DNA of 14,368 bases from DASPUI01 sp035622995. GTDB lineage: Bacteria; Verrucomicrobiota; Verrucomicrobiia; Chthoniobacterales; UBA10450. Each line of letters starts with the position of its first letter. Positions within the stretch are counted from its first letter, which is position 1. A program made the translations under genes and the position numbers. The stretch is taken from NCBI GenBank assembly GCA_035622995.1, contig DASPUI010000032.1:1-14368 (forward strand), in the 5' to 3' direction. Positions 5,590-13,701 of the stretch are shown here, one piece after another. The notes beneath the pieces were generated by a model, which saw only the letters and a list, made by a program, of their open reading frames with translations, did not search any database and was not told the origin of the DNA.

Positions 5590-7533
5590 ATGATCGGAAA
5601 ACATTTCATTCTCGCGACGGCGGGACATGTTGATCACGGAAAAAGCGCGCTCATCAAGGCGTTGAGCGGCACCGACCCGGATCGTTTGCCCGAAGAAAAG
5701 ATTCGGGGCATCACCATCGATCTTGGTTTTGCCGCGTTAAATCTCAGTGGACCTAACGAACAACAGTTTCGCATTGGAATAATCGACGTGCCCGGCCATG
5801 AGGATTTCGTTCGAAACATGATCGCCGGGGTTGGTTCAATCGATGTCGCGCTGCTGGTCGTTGCGGCGGACGACGGCTGGATGCCGCAAACCGAAGAGCA
5901 CCTGCAAATATTGACTTACCTCGGCGTGAAACGCGCGGTTGTTGTTTTGACCAAAAGTGATCTTGGTCATGTCGAAATTGTCGGGGCGAGAGTTCGGGAA
6001 AAATTGGAGGATTCTCCATTTTCGCAGGCGCCAATTGTCTCAACATCGGCCCGCACGGGCGAGGGAATCGACAACCTGAAACGTGCGCTCGCGGCGGAGT
6101 TCGCGCTGGCCGAACCGCCGCGCAACATTGGAAAACCGCGGCTATTCGTCGACCGCGCCTTCAGTTTACACGGTATTGGCACCGTGGTGACTGGGACGTT
6201 GACCGGAGGCGAATTGCATCGCGGTCAAACCGTGTCCGTTCAGCCGGCAAATCTGCCGAGCCGCGTTCGATCGATGCAAAGTCACGGACGAGATCTTGCA
6301 GTGGCGCAACCGGGAATGCGCACGGCACTCAATTTGCCGGACATCGAAATAGGAGATAGCGACCGCACGATCAAACGGGGCGATCTGGTTACGATTTCCG
6401 ACTTTGAATCGACCACCGACACGCTCGATGCGTTGCTGGAAAAGTCCGCGCGAATTCAGCGACAGTCTCCCGCAGGTCGGCCTCTAAAAAACGCCAGCTC
6501 GGCTTTCGTTTATTTCGGCACGAGTCGCGTAGCCGCTAAAGTCATACTACTTGAAGCTGGCCCGATCGAGCCTGGACAGCAGGCGATTGCTCAGTTGAGA
6601 CTGCAATCGCCGCTGCCCGTATTTCTCGGCGACCGGTTCGTTCTCCGGGACGCGTCCGAGCAGCAAACGATTGCCGGTGGAACCGTACTGCATCCAAAGG
6701 GAGACCGGGAACACGTTCGCGACTTGGAACAGTTCAAACTTCTTCGAGCCCGCGCGTCCGCGCCGGACGATATCGACGTTTCTTTGCAGAGCGAACTGGC
6801 GCGCCACGGCTTCTCGCAGAGCAAAGGAATTCTGAAAGAATCGAATTTCAGCGCCCAGGAAATCCGGGCGGCGATTTCTCGATTGGAAAAGAACAGCACA
6901 ATCGTCGTGCGAAACGAAATTGCTGCAGATGGGAAGAGATGGCGCGATCTGCGAGAACGCGCAATCGCGTTGGTCGACCGCACGCACGGAATTCACCCGC
7001 AAATGCGTGGATTGGAAATTGAGAATCTGCGCGCCGAATTGGGCGCTCTGCCTGACGCTGCATTCGACGCGCTGATTATCGATTTGTGTCGAGGAGACTT
7101 CATTAGAAATGGGACCGTGATCACCCGGGTTTCTCACCGCACGACCCTTCGACCGGAAATTGCGCTGGCCGCGACTAAAATCCGCAATCTTCTGGCCGCA
7201 GCTGTTCTCGAACCGCTCAATCGAAAAGAAATGACGCAAGACACACATTCCCAACAAGCCCTGCGCTTTCTTATTGAAAGAGGCGAGCTCATTGAGTTGA
7301 GCAGCGAAATTGTCGTCCTTCGAGAGGCAGTGCACCAAATGCAGAAGTCTGTTGTCGATTTCCTCGCCTCTCACGGTGTGGCGACCGCCAGCCAGCTCCG
7401 CCAGCAAATTGGAACGTCGCGGCGCGTTGTCATTCCGTTTCTGGAATATCTGGACCGAACGGGCGTGACTCGAAGAATTGGCGACACACGACAACTGCGC
7501 GATTCAAAATCGCCGGCGGTCGCAGGCCGATAA
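5590..7533 (+). CDS. selB: Selenocysteine-specific translation elongation factor SelB
   Basis: A GTPase of the EF-Tu family that carries Sec-tRNASec to the ribosome and binds the SECIS hairpin through C-terminal winged helices. The product is 647 residues, slightly longer than the E. coli protein (614). GTPase motifs: G1 GHVDHGKS (12-19), the switch I segment GITIDLGF (40-47), G3 DVPGHEDF (66-73), G4 TKSD (121-124), G5 near residue 157 (TSARTGEG). Beta-barrel domains follow to about residue 370, and then winged-helix repeats with charged helices up to the C-terminus. ATG at 5590 begins the conserved MIGKHFILATAGHVDHGK start; a GTG at 5581 would add three residues. No Shine-Dalgarno is seen. 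In this window its evident client is the Sec codon at 2691. Confidence 0.95.
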   Translation: MIGKHFILATAGHVDHGKSALIKALSGTDPDRLPEEKIRGITIDLGFAALNLSGPNEQQFRIGIIDVPGHEDFVRNMIAGVGSIDVALLVVAADDGWMPQTEEHLQILTYLGVKRAVVVLTKSDLGHVEIVGARVREKLEDSPFSQAPIVSTSARTGEGIDNLKRALAAEFALAEPPRNIGKPRLFVDRAFSLHGIGTVVTGTLTGGELHRGQTVSVQPANLPSRVRSMQSHGRDLAVAQPGMRTALNLPDIEIGDSDRTIKRGDLVTISDFESTTDTLDALLEKSARIQRQSPAGRPLKNASSAFVYFGTSRVAAKVILLEAGPIEPGQQAIAQLRLQSPLPVFLGDRFVLRDASEQQTIAGGTVLHPKGDREHVRDLEQFKLLRARASAPDDIDVSLQSELARHGFSQSKGILKESNFSAQEIRAAISRLEKNSTIVVRNEIAADGKRWRDLRERAIALVDRTHGIHPQMRGLEIENLRAELGALPDAAFDALIIDLCRGDFIRNGTVITRVSHRTTLRPEIALAATKIRNLLAAAVLEPLNRKEMTQDTHSQQALRFLIERGELIELSSEIVVLREAVHQMQKSVVDFLASHGVATASQLRQQIGTSRRVVIPFLEYLDRTGVTRRIGDTRQLRDSKSPAVAGR

Positions 7534-7536
7534 AAC

Positions 7537-7552
7537 CTGCTACCATTAGCAG
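7537..7552 (+). promoter_or_regulatory. Hairpin abutting the addB-like start codon
   Basis: CTGCTA (7537-7542) and TAGCAG (7547-7552) are perfect inverted copies around the loop CCAT, and the last base touches the ATG at 7553. It fills almost all of the 19-base gap after selB and takes the place of a ribosome binding site; none is visible. There is no T-run, so a terminator is unlikely; an effect on translation initiation is possible. Confidence 0.4.
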
Positions 7553-10500
7553 ATGGCCGGCAAGAAACCCGAGTCCGGAAGGAACTCCCTTTCGCTTCAT
7601 ATTGTCCAGACATTCCCCGCAGGCTGGGAAACTCTGCTTTGGCCCTGGTTTGAGCGTGTCTTACCTGAGGCTTGGAAACACTCTTTGCCTTCTCTTGTCG
7701 TCGTTCCAACACACGGGCAGGTTACCGATCTAAAGTCACATCTGATTGCGAAGGGCGCTTCGCATCTCGGTTTGCAATTTGTCACGCCGGCGAGTTTGCG
7801 TGCCTTGCTCGCGCTGGACGATGCGATGCCGCCGGCCACGCCAGAAGATCTGCGATTGCTCCTTTCAGTCGCCGCTGCCGAAATGGAAGAGCGGCCTAAC
7901 GAAGCTGAAATGCTTGCCGCCAAAGCAGTGGCTCGCGCGCCCGCGTCGCTGTTGCGCGCCTTGGACCATTTGGAAACAGCCGGTTGGAAATTCAGAGAGT
8001 TGGCGCTGCCCTCGTTCGCGCCGGTGCTTAAGCGTTTCAGCGAACTGCTGAAGAAATGCGATTTTTCTCTTTCCGGCGAAGCCGATCGACGGCGTTTGCA
8101 ACAATTGCCACACGGCGATCGAAAATTCTCCAACCTGCTTATCACTGGTTTCGACGGAGCGCACTGGGGAGAGTGGTTTCTCCTGCGAGCTGCGGCCGGG
8201 CTCGCGGAAAGCGCGACGATCGTGGTCGAAGAACCGTCTGCCAATTTTTCCGATATCGATCTTTGCTGGATCGGCTCGTGGGAGGAGGTCTGCGGCGAAG
8301 CGCAACGTTCGCTAAAATCTGCGCCCGCGTCCAGCGATTCGCTTTTTACCGAAACGGAAATGCGCGGTGGCGCACAGCAGGCAAAGCGTTTCGATTTCCT
8401 CATTGGGACAAACGTCTCGGAGCAATCTCAAGCGATCGTCCGGCAGTGCGTTCGCTATCTATGCGATGAAAAATGCACGCGGCTCGGCGTGATTTTTCCC
8501 GCAAGCGGTGCGTTGCCACGTCTGGTCGCGAGCTCACTGGCGCGCCTCGACATCCCGCACAATGACGGGCTTGCACACATCGTTCCCGGCATTTTCGAAT
8601 CGGAGGAATGGCAGGCCTGGCTCGAACTGCAACGTGCTCCGCGGCTCAATTCTTTCCTGCGTTTTCTGAACGCGTTACCCGATCCGGCGGTTTTGTCGCC
8701 AAACCTTAGCCGATCCACCTTCGAAACAATTCTGCGGGAAAGTTACGCCGAACTGCTACTGGATGATCTCGAGATTTTGCGCGAGTTCTGCGCTGCGCGC
8801 GCGAACGATGGATTTCAAGCTGCGGCTCAGGCGTTGGGTAGACTGCCGTTTCTCCCGCCGTACGGCACAATGATGCAATTCTTGGAACAAACGCACGCCG
8901 CGTTCGGGTATCTCGGCTGGAACCAGCACGCGCTCCAAATTGCCCGCGCCACGCGTGAATGGCCAAGACGTTTCGAGGCGAAACTTGCGCGCGGGATTTT
9001 TCTGCGCTGGCTTGAAGAAACGGCTGCAACCTTTGCCACCGCGCGGGCAGCCGCGGGCGATCATCCTTACGCGCGAGTGCAACTGCTTATGGTAGCGCAT
9101 GCGCTAAATCAGGAATGGTCACACCTGATCTTTGCCGGCTGCAACGAAGGAGCATGGCCGCCGCCAGCCAGCGCAGAGTTCGCACGCCCGGAAGAAATTC
9201 GCGCCTTCAATCGCAATGTGCAGCAGCTCAACAAACGGGCCGCACACCAGGGGAGTCAGGGAGAGGGCCACAGCAGTGTGCGCGAAAATCATTCGCTCTA
9301 TCTCGGACCGGGCGAGCAACGCGCGATCGCTTTGCGGCAATTCGAGGCGCTCGTTGAATTGGTCAGCGACAGCGTAACGCTGGCGGCCAGTCTGGTGCAT
9401 GAGGATGCTCCGGAGCGTTTCTGGAATCCAAGCGAATGCTTCGCTCAGCTTTATCTTGAGACGCAACGTAAACCTCTCACCCAGGCGACACTGAAACACT
9501 TACAATGCGCGACTGCCCTGTTGCCAGATCCTGCGCCGTTGGCGGCCGACGTGCAGCAAACTCTGACCGCATTCAATACGCGCCGTGATGCCTCGAGACC
9601 GGCCAGCGAATACGATTTCGCGTTGCGCCCTGATGAATCGTACCGACCGATCCCGACGTTGAGTGTGAGCGATCTTGAACGCATGGCTTCGTCGCCAGCA
9701 ATTGTCTGGATGAAACGTTATCTCGGCGTGAAAGCGCCCGAAGACAACGCAAGTCCCTGGGCGGCAACGAGCGGAAAATGGGTGCATCACTGGCTCGCGA
9801 GCGTTAGTCAAAACACAAATGAAAAGATCTTCTCGGCTTTTCCGTCCCCGAACCAAATCGACGAGCGCATCCACGCTTCTGCCAGCGACTGCCGCGGAGC
9901 GATTCAGCGCCTTTGCGATTCTTTGGGCAAAGCCGTACCTGATTGGTGGAATTCGGGGTGGCTGAACGCGCTTTATCTGGCGCGGCATCTCGGCGCCAAG
10001 ATTGCACGCGTTAAAGAATGGAATTGGATGGCCGCGGAGTTGCCAATCGGTCGCGAAAGCGCGGTGAAAATAGACGATGAAGTAGAGCTGCAATTGCGCG
10101 GCCAGATCGATTTGGTGCTCGCACGAAATGATGCCGCTAACTTCGCAGGCCAAGAGATTTGGATTGTCGATTACAAAACGGGTTCGACCAAGGAGTTGAA
10201 AACGTCCGACCTGCACGACGGTCTCGTCAGGGGCACGGCGTTGCAACTCGGTCTTTATGCGCTTGCCATGCGCGCGCTCGGCGCGGCGGAAGTACACGTC
10301 AGCATTTTATCGCCTGCGATAAAAAGCATCGCGCCTCAATTATCCGTCGTCGATATTTTGCCGGAAAGAGACATTTTCGCCGGTCTGGCGGAAATGCAGC
10401 GAACCGGTGTCTTCGGAATGAAAGGCGAGATTCGGCCGGCCTTCGGTTACAGCCCGCCCTATCCGCTCGCAACGTTACAAATCGATAACGATATCTTGGA

Positions 10501-10564
10501 GGATAAATGGGCACTGACTCATCCTGCGCTCGTGCTCGAGAAAGAGGAGTGGGAAACATGGTGA
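7553..10564 (+). CDS. addB: AddB-like PD-(D/E)XK nuclease subunit
   Basis: A 1003-residue protein resembling the B subunit of AddAB double-strand-break repair helicase-nucleases, cytosolic. The N-terminal two-thirds is an inactivated helicase-like fold: LVVVPTHGQ (near 48-56) stands where AddB has its nucleotide-binding region, and no GxxGxGKT is seen. WSHLIFAGCNEGAWP (near 522-536) is the conserved 'Gl.eg.wP' block. The C-terminal nuclease of RecB type is intact by motif: H745 in GKWVHHWL, D853 in GQIDLV, D873-Y-K875 in VDYKTG, then QLGLY. AddB's four Fe-S cysteines are not evident: the LSVSDLERMASSPAIVWMKRYLG segment has no Cys and none occurs in the last hundred residues. ATG at 7553 follows selB by 19 bases. 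The next gene overlaps by 7 bases, supporting a two-subunit complex. Confidence 0.8.
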   Translation: MAGKKPESGRNSLSLHIVQTFPAGWETLLWPWFERVLPEAWKHSLPSLVVVPTHGQVTDLKSHLIAKGASHLGLQFVTPASLRALLALDDAMPPATPEDLRLLLSVAAAEMEERPNEAEMLAAKAVARAPASLLRALDHLETAGWKFRELALPSFAPVLKRFSELLKKCDFSLSGEADRRRLQQLPHGDRKFSNLLITGFDGAHWGEWFLLRAAAGLAESATIVVEEPSANFSDIDLCWIGSWEEVCGEAQRSLKSAPASSDSLFTETEMRGGAQQAKRFDFLIGTNVSEQSQAIVRQCVRYLCDEKCTRLGVIFPASGALPRLVASSLARLDIPHNDGLAHIVPGIFESEEWQAWLELQRAPRLNSFLRFLNALPDPAVLSPNLSRSTFETILRESYAELLLDDLEILREFCAARANDGFQAAAQALGRLPFLPPYGTMMQFLEQTHAAFGYLGWNQHALQIARATREWPRRFEAKLARGIFLRWLEETAATFATARAAAGDHPYARVQLLMVAHALNQEWSHLIFAGCNEGAWPPPASAEFARPEEIRAFNRNVQQLNKRAAHQGSQGEGHSSVRENHSLYLGPGEQRAIALRQFEALVELVSDSVTLAASLVHEDAPERFWNPSECFAQLYLETQRKPLTQATLKHLQCATALLPDPAPLAADVQQTLTAFNTRRDASRPASEYDFALRPDESYRPIPTLSVSDLERMASSPAIVWMKRYLGVKAPEDNASPWAATSGKWVHHWLASVSQNTNEKIFSAFPSPNQIDERIHASASDCRGAIQRLCDSLGKAVPDWWNSGWLNALYLARHLGAKIARVKEWNWMAAELPIGRESAVKIDDEVELQLRGQIDLVLARNDAANFAGQEIWIVDYKTGSTKELKTSDLHDGLVRGTALQLGLYALAMRALGAAEVHVSILSPAIKSIAPQLSVVDILPERDIFAGLAEMQRTGVFGMKGEIRPAFGYSPPYPLATLQIDNDILEDKWALTHPALVLEKEEWETW

Positions 10565-13500
10565 ATCCAGCCGACAACTCCGATCGTGCGCGCTTTGCCA
10601 GCGAGCTCGATCGCAACTTTTCGGTTGTGGCGTCGGCCGGTTCTGGCAAGACCACCGCGATTACGCATCGCATTTTGTCGATCGCGCGCTCAAGCAAGGC
10701 GGTGGAAATTTTGCCCAGTTTGGTCGTCGTGACTTTTACAAATCGCGCGGCCGACGAAATGCAACAGCGCACGCGCCAAATCATCCTTGAGGAGAAGTTG
10801 GGAACGGAAGTTCAGACCGCGTTCAATCGCGCCTTCTTCGGAACGATCCACTCCTTTTGTATGAAATTGCTGACAGATTTCGGTCACTATCTCGGTTTGC
10901 CCGCGCCGCTCGAATTGGTGGAGCAGGAAGATGAGGATCTCTGGCAGGAATTTGTTCAAAGCCAAATGCATATTGGCCATTCGTTAGGGGAGAAAAATCG
11001 CGCCACGCTTTTGCGTTTCGTGCAGGCGCGCGATCTGATGGAACTGGCGCGGCGCGCGGGCTCCGCCGTTCTGCAGGCTCCGCCGCTGCCGCCATGTCCG
11101 AAACTCGACTTCACGAAAGTTTACGCCCAAGTCGATCAAAAGAGTCGCGACAACATCCGCAAGTCGCAGGCGGAATTGCGTGACTGGGAAAAACGTCATG
11201 CAGACGGTTGGGAATATTTGCGCTGGCCGGTTTATTTCACCGCACCCAACTCAAACTTTGCAAAGCTTTGGATTCAGGAATTTTCGCCGCTGCGAAAGTG
11301 GGTGAGCGACGCTGCCGCCTGCGTCGCGGCAGAAGTGCAACACGATTATCTCGATTTCCGCCTTGAGCGTGGGCTGGTCACGTACGGAGATCAAATCGCG
11401 CTCGCAAAGGAATTGCTCCGGCATCCGGCGGCCGCGCAACGCATTCGCGAAGAAAATTTTCGGGTTATTCTTGACGAAGCGCAGGATACCGAGCCGGCGC
11501 AATTTTCGGTCCTGCTGGAAGCAACACGTCCGCCGCGCGCAACGGGCGATTGGATGCAAACGCGCGCCGATTCGCCGCAGGCGGGCCGTTTCTGCATGGT
11601 TGGCGACTTCCAGCAATCGATTTATCGCGAACGCGCGGATTTGCCATATTACCGGGCTGTCCACAAAGCGCTGATCGCCGATAAGAATGGCGAAAGCCTG
11701 AAGTTTTCGGTTACGTTTCGGCTCGACCGGAAGCAACTTGATTTTGTTAACCGAACTTTTCGTGAAATTCTGAACGATAAGGGCGGACAGGTACCGTTCG
11801 TCAAATTGCAACCTCGTCCGGAAATTCTTCCGGGAAACGTCATTCGCGTGCCGCTGATCGCAAAGGAGCTGCTGCCGGCAGGAAAAAAGCTGAAGGATTA
11901 CCAGAAGGCCCGCATCGAAGCGGAATATCTGGCGCGATGGATCCGGGACGCCGGGACGCGAAAGCTCTTGGCCGATTCATGGCGCGAAGTGGCAATTCTT
12001 TGTCCGCGCAAAGCCTGGCTGCAAACGATGGCGGCGGCGCTGCGTCGCGTTGGTCTGCCAGCCACGATCCAGTCTGAGCGGGATGTAAAAGGCGACAGCC
12101 CCGCTTATGCCTGGCTAACTGCGCTTCTCACAATCATGACCGATCCGCTTAACGCCTACGAAATTGTCGGCGTACTCCGCGAAATTTTCGGCGTATCCGA
12201 TCACGACCTTGCGGTCTTTTCGGAAGGCCAGAGAGCGGGATTTCGGATCGACGAGGTTCTGGCTGCCGCCGGCAAAATTTCCTCGCACCTGCGCACCCTG
12301 GCTGAGATTCGCCAACACGCGGAGGGTTTGGCGCTATTCGACGCCGTGTCGTTGATTATTGAGCAAACACAACTGCGGGAGCGTTTGCTCTTGTTGCCAG
12401 CGACGGAATTTGGCGATCTGTCACGAGAACTTGATGCATTGCTGGCCCAAGCCGCCGAAGCGGAAACCAGTGGAATGATTCTGGCACGATTCGCCAAACG
12501 CTTGCGCGACGAGTTCACGACGCCGCGCGCAGTCCGCTTTTCCGGCGACGACACCATTCAGCTCATCACTTCGCACAAAGCAAAAGGTTCGGAATGGCAG
12601 GCGGTGATCGTGCCATTTCTGGCGCGTGAGTTGAGACCGCCGAGCACGCGCTACCCGCATTTTGCCAAATCGCCCACGACTGGCGAGCTGGTTATCGCAT
12701 TCGGCAAGGAAGATAAATCAAAGGACCTGAAAGATGCGCTTGATCTCGCGCGCCAGCAGGAACTCGAACGTTTGCTCTACGTCGCCACCACCCGCGCGCG
12801 TCACACGCTCGTGATCGTGCTGGACCAGGAAATTTTTGCCAATAGCGAAGGCGATTTACCGAAAACAGCACAACTTCGGCGGCTGCTTGGCGATGAGGAT
12901 TCTTATTCAGGCGAATTCGACCAACACAGTACCACGATCGACGAAGTTCTCGAAACTTCCGTGACCGCCGAGTTCGCGTCAGAAAAGGAGAGGGAACCGA
13001 TCGAGCCGCTAACTTCTCGAGAACTTAGGAGCGCAGCGAAACGGGCTTCGGAATTCGTCCGCAAATTCACGCCGAGCGCGCTCGAAACGGAAATTCCAGA
13101 CGAAGTGCGAACGATTTCGCGGCCCGACAATCTGGCCACGCTTTACGGCCGCTGGTGGCACAGATTTTTCGAACGGTTGGATTGGAAAGGCGGAACCGAC
13201 GCCGCCCAAAAATTGTTCGAGAGAGAATTGCCGGGTTGTCCCGACCCAAAATCCGCGACCAGAGACTGGCACGTGACGCGACGGAATCTGTTCGGCGATG
13301 CCAAAATTGCGCGCTTTCTCGCCAGCGATAGAACGCAATTTCATCGCGAGTTTCCATTTTCCTGGCGAAGGAACGATCGGAGCGTGCTGGAAGGCCTGAT
13401 TGATTCGCTGATGATTGATGACAGCGCGGGCCGATGTCTTTTGCTCGATTGGAAAACGAATGACGTTTCGTTAGGCGACGCGGAAAGTTTTCGCGCGCGT

Positions 13501-13701
13501 TATCGGCCGCAACTGACGGCTTATTGGAAAGCGGTGGCTGAAATTACACGCTTTGAGGTGGAAGCCGGTTTGTTCTCGACCGCTCTCGGTTGTTTGCTGC
13601 CTTTTTCACCGGAGGAATTGCAACAGGAATGGCGTCGGCTTGAAAAGCTGCCGCCGACGCAGCTTGGCGATGAAATCCGGCCAGTGCTGGATGATTTCTA
13701 A
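10558..13701 (+). CDS. addA: AddA-type UvrD/RecB-family helicase-nuclease
   Basis: A 1047-residue superfamily 1A DNA helicase fused to a RecB-type nuclease, the A subunit partner of the gene before it; it would unwind and resect DNA ends for recombination. Helicase motifs in order: Walker A ASAGSGKTT (25-33, K31), motif Ia TFTNRAADEM, Walker B/DEAD-type DEAQD (306-310), motif III GDFQQSIYRERAD, motif IV TFRLDR, motif V TSHKAKGSEWQ (from 671), motif VI YVATTRAR (741-748). The C-terminal nuclease has GLID (D949), D964-W-K966 and RPQLTAYW. It is somewhat shorter than typical AddA (about 1200). ATG at 10558 is preferred: GAGGAG (10544-10549) lies 8 bases upstream and the start overlaps the previous stop in ATGGTGA. 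An in-frame ATG at 10507 would add 17 unrelated residues. Its stop overlaps that of the opposing gene. Confidence 0.88.
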   Translation: MVNPADNSDRARFASELDRNFSVVASAGSGKTTAITHRILSIARSSKAVEILPSLVVVTFTNRAADEMQQRTRQIILEEKLGTEVQTAFNRAFFGTIHSFCMKLLTDFGHYLGLPAPLELVEQEDEDLWQEFVQSQMHIGHSLGEKNRATLLRFVQARDLMELARRAGSAVLQAPPLPPCPKLDFTKVYAQVDQKSRDNIRKSQAELRDWEKRHADGWEYLRWPVYFTAPNSNFAKLWIQEFSPLRKWVSDAAACVAAEVQHDYLDFRLERGLVTYGDQIALAKELLRHPAAAQRIREENFRVILDEAQDTEPAQFSVLLEATRPPRATGDWMQTRADSPQAGRFCMVGDFQQSIYRERADLPYYRAVHKALIADKNGESLKFSVTFRLDRKQLDFVNRTFREILNDKGGQVPFVKLQPRPEILPGNVIRVPLIAKELLPAGKKLKDYQKARIEAEYLARWIRDAGTRKLLADSWREVAILCPRKAWLQTMAAALRRVGLPATIQSERDVKGDSPAYAWLTALLTIMTDPLNAYEIVGVLREIFGVSDHDLAVFSEGQRAGFRIDEVLAAAGKISSHLRTLAEIRQHAEGLALFDAVSLIIEQTQLRERLLLLPATEFGDLSRELDALLAQAAEAETSGMILARFAKRLRDEFTTPRAVRFSGDDTIQLITSHKAKGSEWQAVIVPFLARELRPPSTRYPHFAKSPTTGELVIAFGKEDKSKDLKDALDLARQQELERLLYVATTRARHTLVIVLDQEIFANSEGDLPKTAQLRRLLGDEDSYSGEFDQHSTTIDEVLETSVTAEFASEKEREPIEPLTSRELRSAAKRASEFVRKFTPSALETEIPDEVRTISRPDNLATLYGRWWHRFFERLDWKGGTDAAQKLFERELPGCPDPKSATRDWHVTRRNLFGDAKIARFLASDRTQFHREFPFSWRRNDRSVLEGLIDSLMIDDSAGRCLLLDWKTNDVSLGDAESFRARYRPQLTAYWKAVAEITRFEVEAGLFSTALGCLLPFSPEELQQEWRRLEKLPPTQLGDEIRPVLDDF

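Noticed and set aside
6547..7494. 315-codon minus-strand open frame
   Set aside because: It is antisense to the C-terminal half of SelB and has no recognisable motif; long antisense frames are expected from this codon bias.
9500..10297. 265-codon minus-strand open frame, and similar ones at 7597-8403 and 3177-3848
   Set aside because: Each is antisense to a gene with clear catalytic motifs, with Arg/Ser/Cys-rich composition typical of shadows.
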